A stretch of DNA of 64,000 nucleotides, from assembly GCF_016650635.1 (NCBI RefSeq), contig NZ_JAEKFI010000001.1, forward strand, positions 372,001-436,000, given 5' to 3'. Both the position numbers and the translations under genes were made by a program. This document shows positions 62,643 to 64,000 of the stretch, piece by piece (position 1 is the first letter of the stretch; each line of letters opens with the position of its first letter). This DNA is from Pseudomonas sp. TH43. Its GTDB lineage: Bacteria; Pseudomonadota; Gammaproteobacteria; Pseudomonadales; Pseudomonadaceae. The notes under the pieces are model-generated. The model was not told the DNA's origin. It ran no database searches and saw only the letters and a list, made by a program, of their open reading frames with translations.

Positions 62643-63764
62643 ATGGACTCATTCCTGTCCGCCAAGCCTGAAAGCCTTGACCGAGCGCAAGGCAATACCC
62701 GCCGCAGCTTCCTGAAAAAGTCCCTCGCTGTTTCTGCCACGCTCGCCACCGTCGGCAGCGCCGCACTGAGCCGCATCTCCGAGGCCGCCGAACCCTTGAG
62801 TCAGCGTTACCCTGATCCACTGATTCAGATCCTCGACGACAGCTTCCTCGAACTGCGTATTTTCAACGCCAGTGTTGAAAAACTTGCCACCGGCATGCGC
62901 TGGGCCGAAGGGCCGGTTTGGGTCGGTGATGGCCGCTATTTGTTGGTCAGCGACATCCCCAATAATCGCATCATGCGCTGGGACGAGATCACCGACACCT
63001 TCAGCGTGTACCGCGAACACTCCAACTTTTCCAACGGCATGTGCCGGGATCGCCAAGGTCGCCTGATCGTCTGCGAAGGCTCGACCACCACCAGCGAAGG
63101 CCGGCGCATCACGCGCACCGAAGCCAATGGCACGATCACCGTGCTGGCCGACAGCTATGACGGCAAACCCTTCAACTCGCCCAATGACATCGTCTGCAAA
63201 AGTGACGGATCGATCTGGTTCACCGACCCGCCCTTCCAGACCGGCAATAATTATGAAGGCCACAAAATCACCCCGACCCAACCCCACGCCGTGTACCGCA
63301 TCGACGGGCAGAGCAAAAAAGTCACCCGGGTCATCGACGACCTCAACGGTCCCAATGGCCTGTGCTTTTCTCCCGATGAAAAAACCCTGTACGTGGTTGA
63401 AGGTCGCGCCAAACCCAATCGCCTGATCTGGGCGATTGCCGTGAAGGACGACGGCACGTTGGGTGAACGCCGCAAGCACATCGAAGGGCTGGAGTATGCC
63501 GCGATCGACGGCATCAAATGCGACGAAGCGGGCAACCTGTGGTGCGGCTGGGGCGGCAACGGTGATCCCAAGGCCGACCTGGAAAAACTCGACGGCGTGC
63601 GCGTTTTCAATCCTCAGGGCAAGGCCATCGGGCACATTTCGCTGCCAGAGCGTTGCCCGAACCTGTGCTTTGGGGGACGCGAAGGGAATCGGCTGTTCAT
63701 GGCCAGCAGTCACTCGATCTATTCGCTGTTTGTGAACACTCGTGGGACTACGTTTGCGTTGTAA
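62643..63764 (+). CDS. Tat-exported SMP-30/gluconolactonase-family protein
   Basis: 373 residues. Twin-arginine signal (NTRRSFLKKSLAVSATLATV) then a six-bladed propeller of the SMP-30/gluconolactonase/LRE type: MRWAEGPVWVGDGRYLLVSD (metal-binding Glu), NSPNDIVCKSDGSIWFTDPP (Asn/Asp), GPNGLCFSPDEKTLYVVEG and AIDGIKCDEAGNLWCGWGGN. It probably hydrolyses a sugar lactone or similar ester in the periplasm. Start at ATG 62643. Confidence 0.87.
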   Translation: MDSFLSAKPESLDRAQGNTRRSFLKKSLAVSATLATVGSAALSRISEAAEPLSQRYPDPLIQILDDSFLELRIFNASVEKLATGMRWAEGPVWVGDGRYLLVSDIPNNRIMRWDEITDTFSVYREHSNFSNGMCRDRQGRLIVCEGSTTTSEGRRITRTEANGTITVLADSYDGKPFNSPNDIVCKSDGSIWFTDPPFQTGNNYEGHKITPTQPHAVYRIDGQSKKVTRVIDDLNGPNGLCFSPDEKTLYVVEGRAKPNRLIWAIAVKDDGTLGERRKHIEGLEYAAIDGIKCDEAGNLWCGWGGNGDPKADLEKLDGVRVFNPQGKAIGHISLPERCPNLCFGGREGNRLFMASSHSIYSLFVNTRGTTFAL

Positions 63765-63812
63765 AAGCGAGGTTCGTCTGGCGATGGATTCGTGAGAATC
63801 GGAACAGTAGCC

Positions 63813-63838
63813 TGCCGCGCATCCGAGGATGCGCGGCA
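63813..63838. terminator. Strong hairpin after the SMP-30 gene
   Basis: TGCCGCGCATCC followed within two bases by GGATGCGCGGCA: a 12-bp perfect palindrome 48 bases after the stop. It is followed by TTCAAGC, only a weak T-tract, so it may be a terminator or a REP-like repeat. Confidence 0.6.
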
Positions 63839-64000
63839 TTCAAGCATGTGTTGATCAGCAATGGCCTTGGCTGCGCGGGCCTTGATCAAAGGCTCTTGCA
63901 GCTACGCCAGCCTGGCTGTTTCAGCCTGAGTCCTGTTGTCAGAGAGGACAACGGAATCGATAGCTTGAAACTGTACACCGGGAGTTTGTTACACCACTGC

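Noticed and set aside
62649..63839. 396-codon reverse frame opposite the SMP-30 gene
   Set aside because: Shadow; the forward frame has the Tat signal and all propeller motifs.
1..64000. CRISPR arrays, tRNA or rRNA genes
   Set aside because: No regularly spaced repeats and no cloverleaf-like or rRNA-like sequence noticed on either strand; a tRNAscan and CRISPR search would be decisive.

Overview
The window comes from a high-GC gammaproteobacterium, almost certainly a Pseudomonas of the fluorescens group. The right-hand third has the familiar Pseudomonas layout of an ssu-type sulfonate importer, a LysR regulator, and a divergent thiol dioxygenase plus multi-rhodanese pair.

The left 39 kb is dominated by one mobile element whose exact ends can be read. 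Inverted termini starting TGTCGAGATTT lie at 959 and 39019 (reverse strand) and are flanked by a perfect 5-bp target duplication, GATTT (954-958 and 39020-39024). At its right end sits a tniA-tniB-tniQ transposition operon (Tn7/Tn5053 type; no TnsA-like endonuclease or resolvase seen). The remaining ~34 kb is cargo with the character of a defence island. It holds: (i) a two-gene module of a DUF5710/HTH-like protein and a giant Cap4/DUF4297-like nuclease-STAND ATPase, split by a frameshift near 7032; (ii) a tightly overlapping operon of a caspase-like protease, a protein of unknown function, an MBL-fold hydrolase and a CHAT protease; (iii) a KfrA-like protein, KAP P-loop ATPase and unknown protein, divergent from a tyrosine recombinase; (iv) a four-gene operon of an ImmA/IrrE-macro protein, a kinase fused to an adenylosuccinate-synthetase (PurA/PurZ-like) domain, a DUF7002/ART-like protein and a second kinase; (v) an XRE regulator with a clear operator; (vi) a second DUF5710 protein and a NERD nuclease-helicase. 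Between modules lie remnants of IS66, an AraC regulator and a MocR regulator.

Thirty-eight bp outside the left end is a dif-like XerCD site (893-920), so the element may have been drawn to a Xer recombination site. To its left, at the window edge, is one partial proline-rich gene.

Right of the element the chromosome resumes: a DUF985 cupin; a probable cyclodipeptide cluster (2OG-Fe oxygenase, tRNA-dependent cyclodipeptide synthase, MFS exporter, FMN monooxygenase); then a long reverse-strand organosulfur/amino-compound uptake and catabolism block (two SsuA-like binding proteins, TonB receptor, RidA, flavin amine oxidase, M19 dipeptidase, class II aldolase, hydroxyacid dehydrogenase, acyl-CoA-dehydrogenase-like monooxygenase, SsuB, SsuC); LysR; a thiol dioxygenase and a rhodanese gene carrying a frameshift; a diguanylate cyclase; and a Tat-exported SMP-30/gluconolactonase.

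The best candidates for a new system are the kinase-PurZ-like/ART/macro operon and the caspase-MBL-CHAT operon. All functional statements are based on reading motifs by eye; no database search was run.
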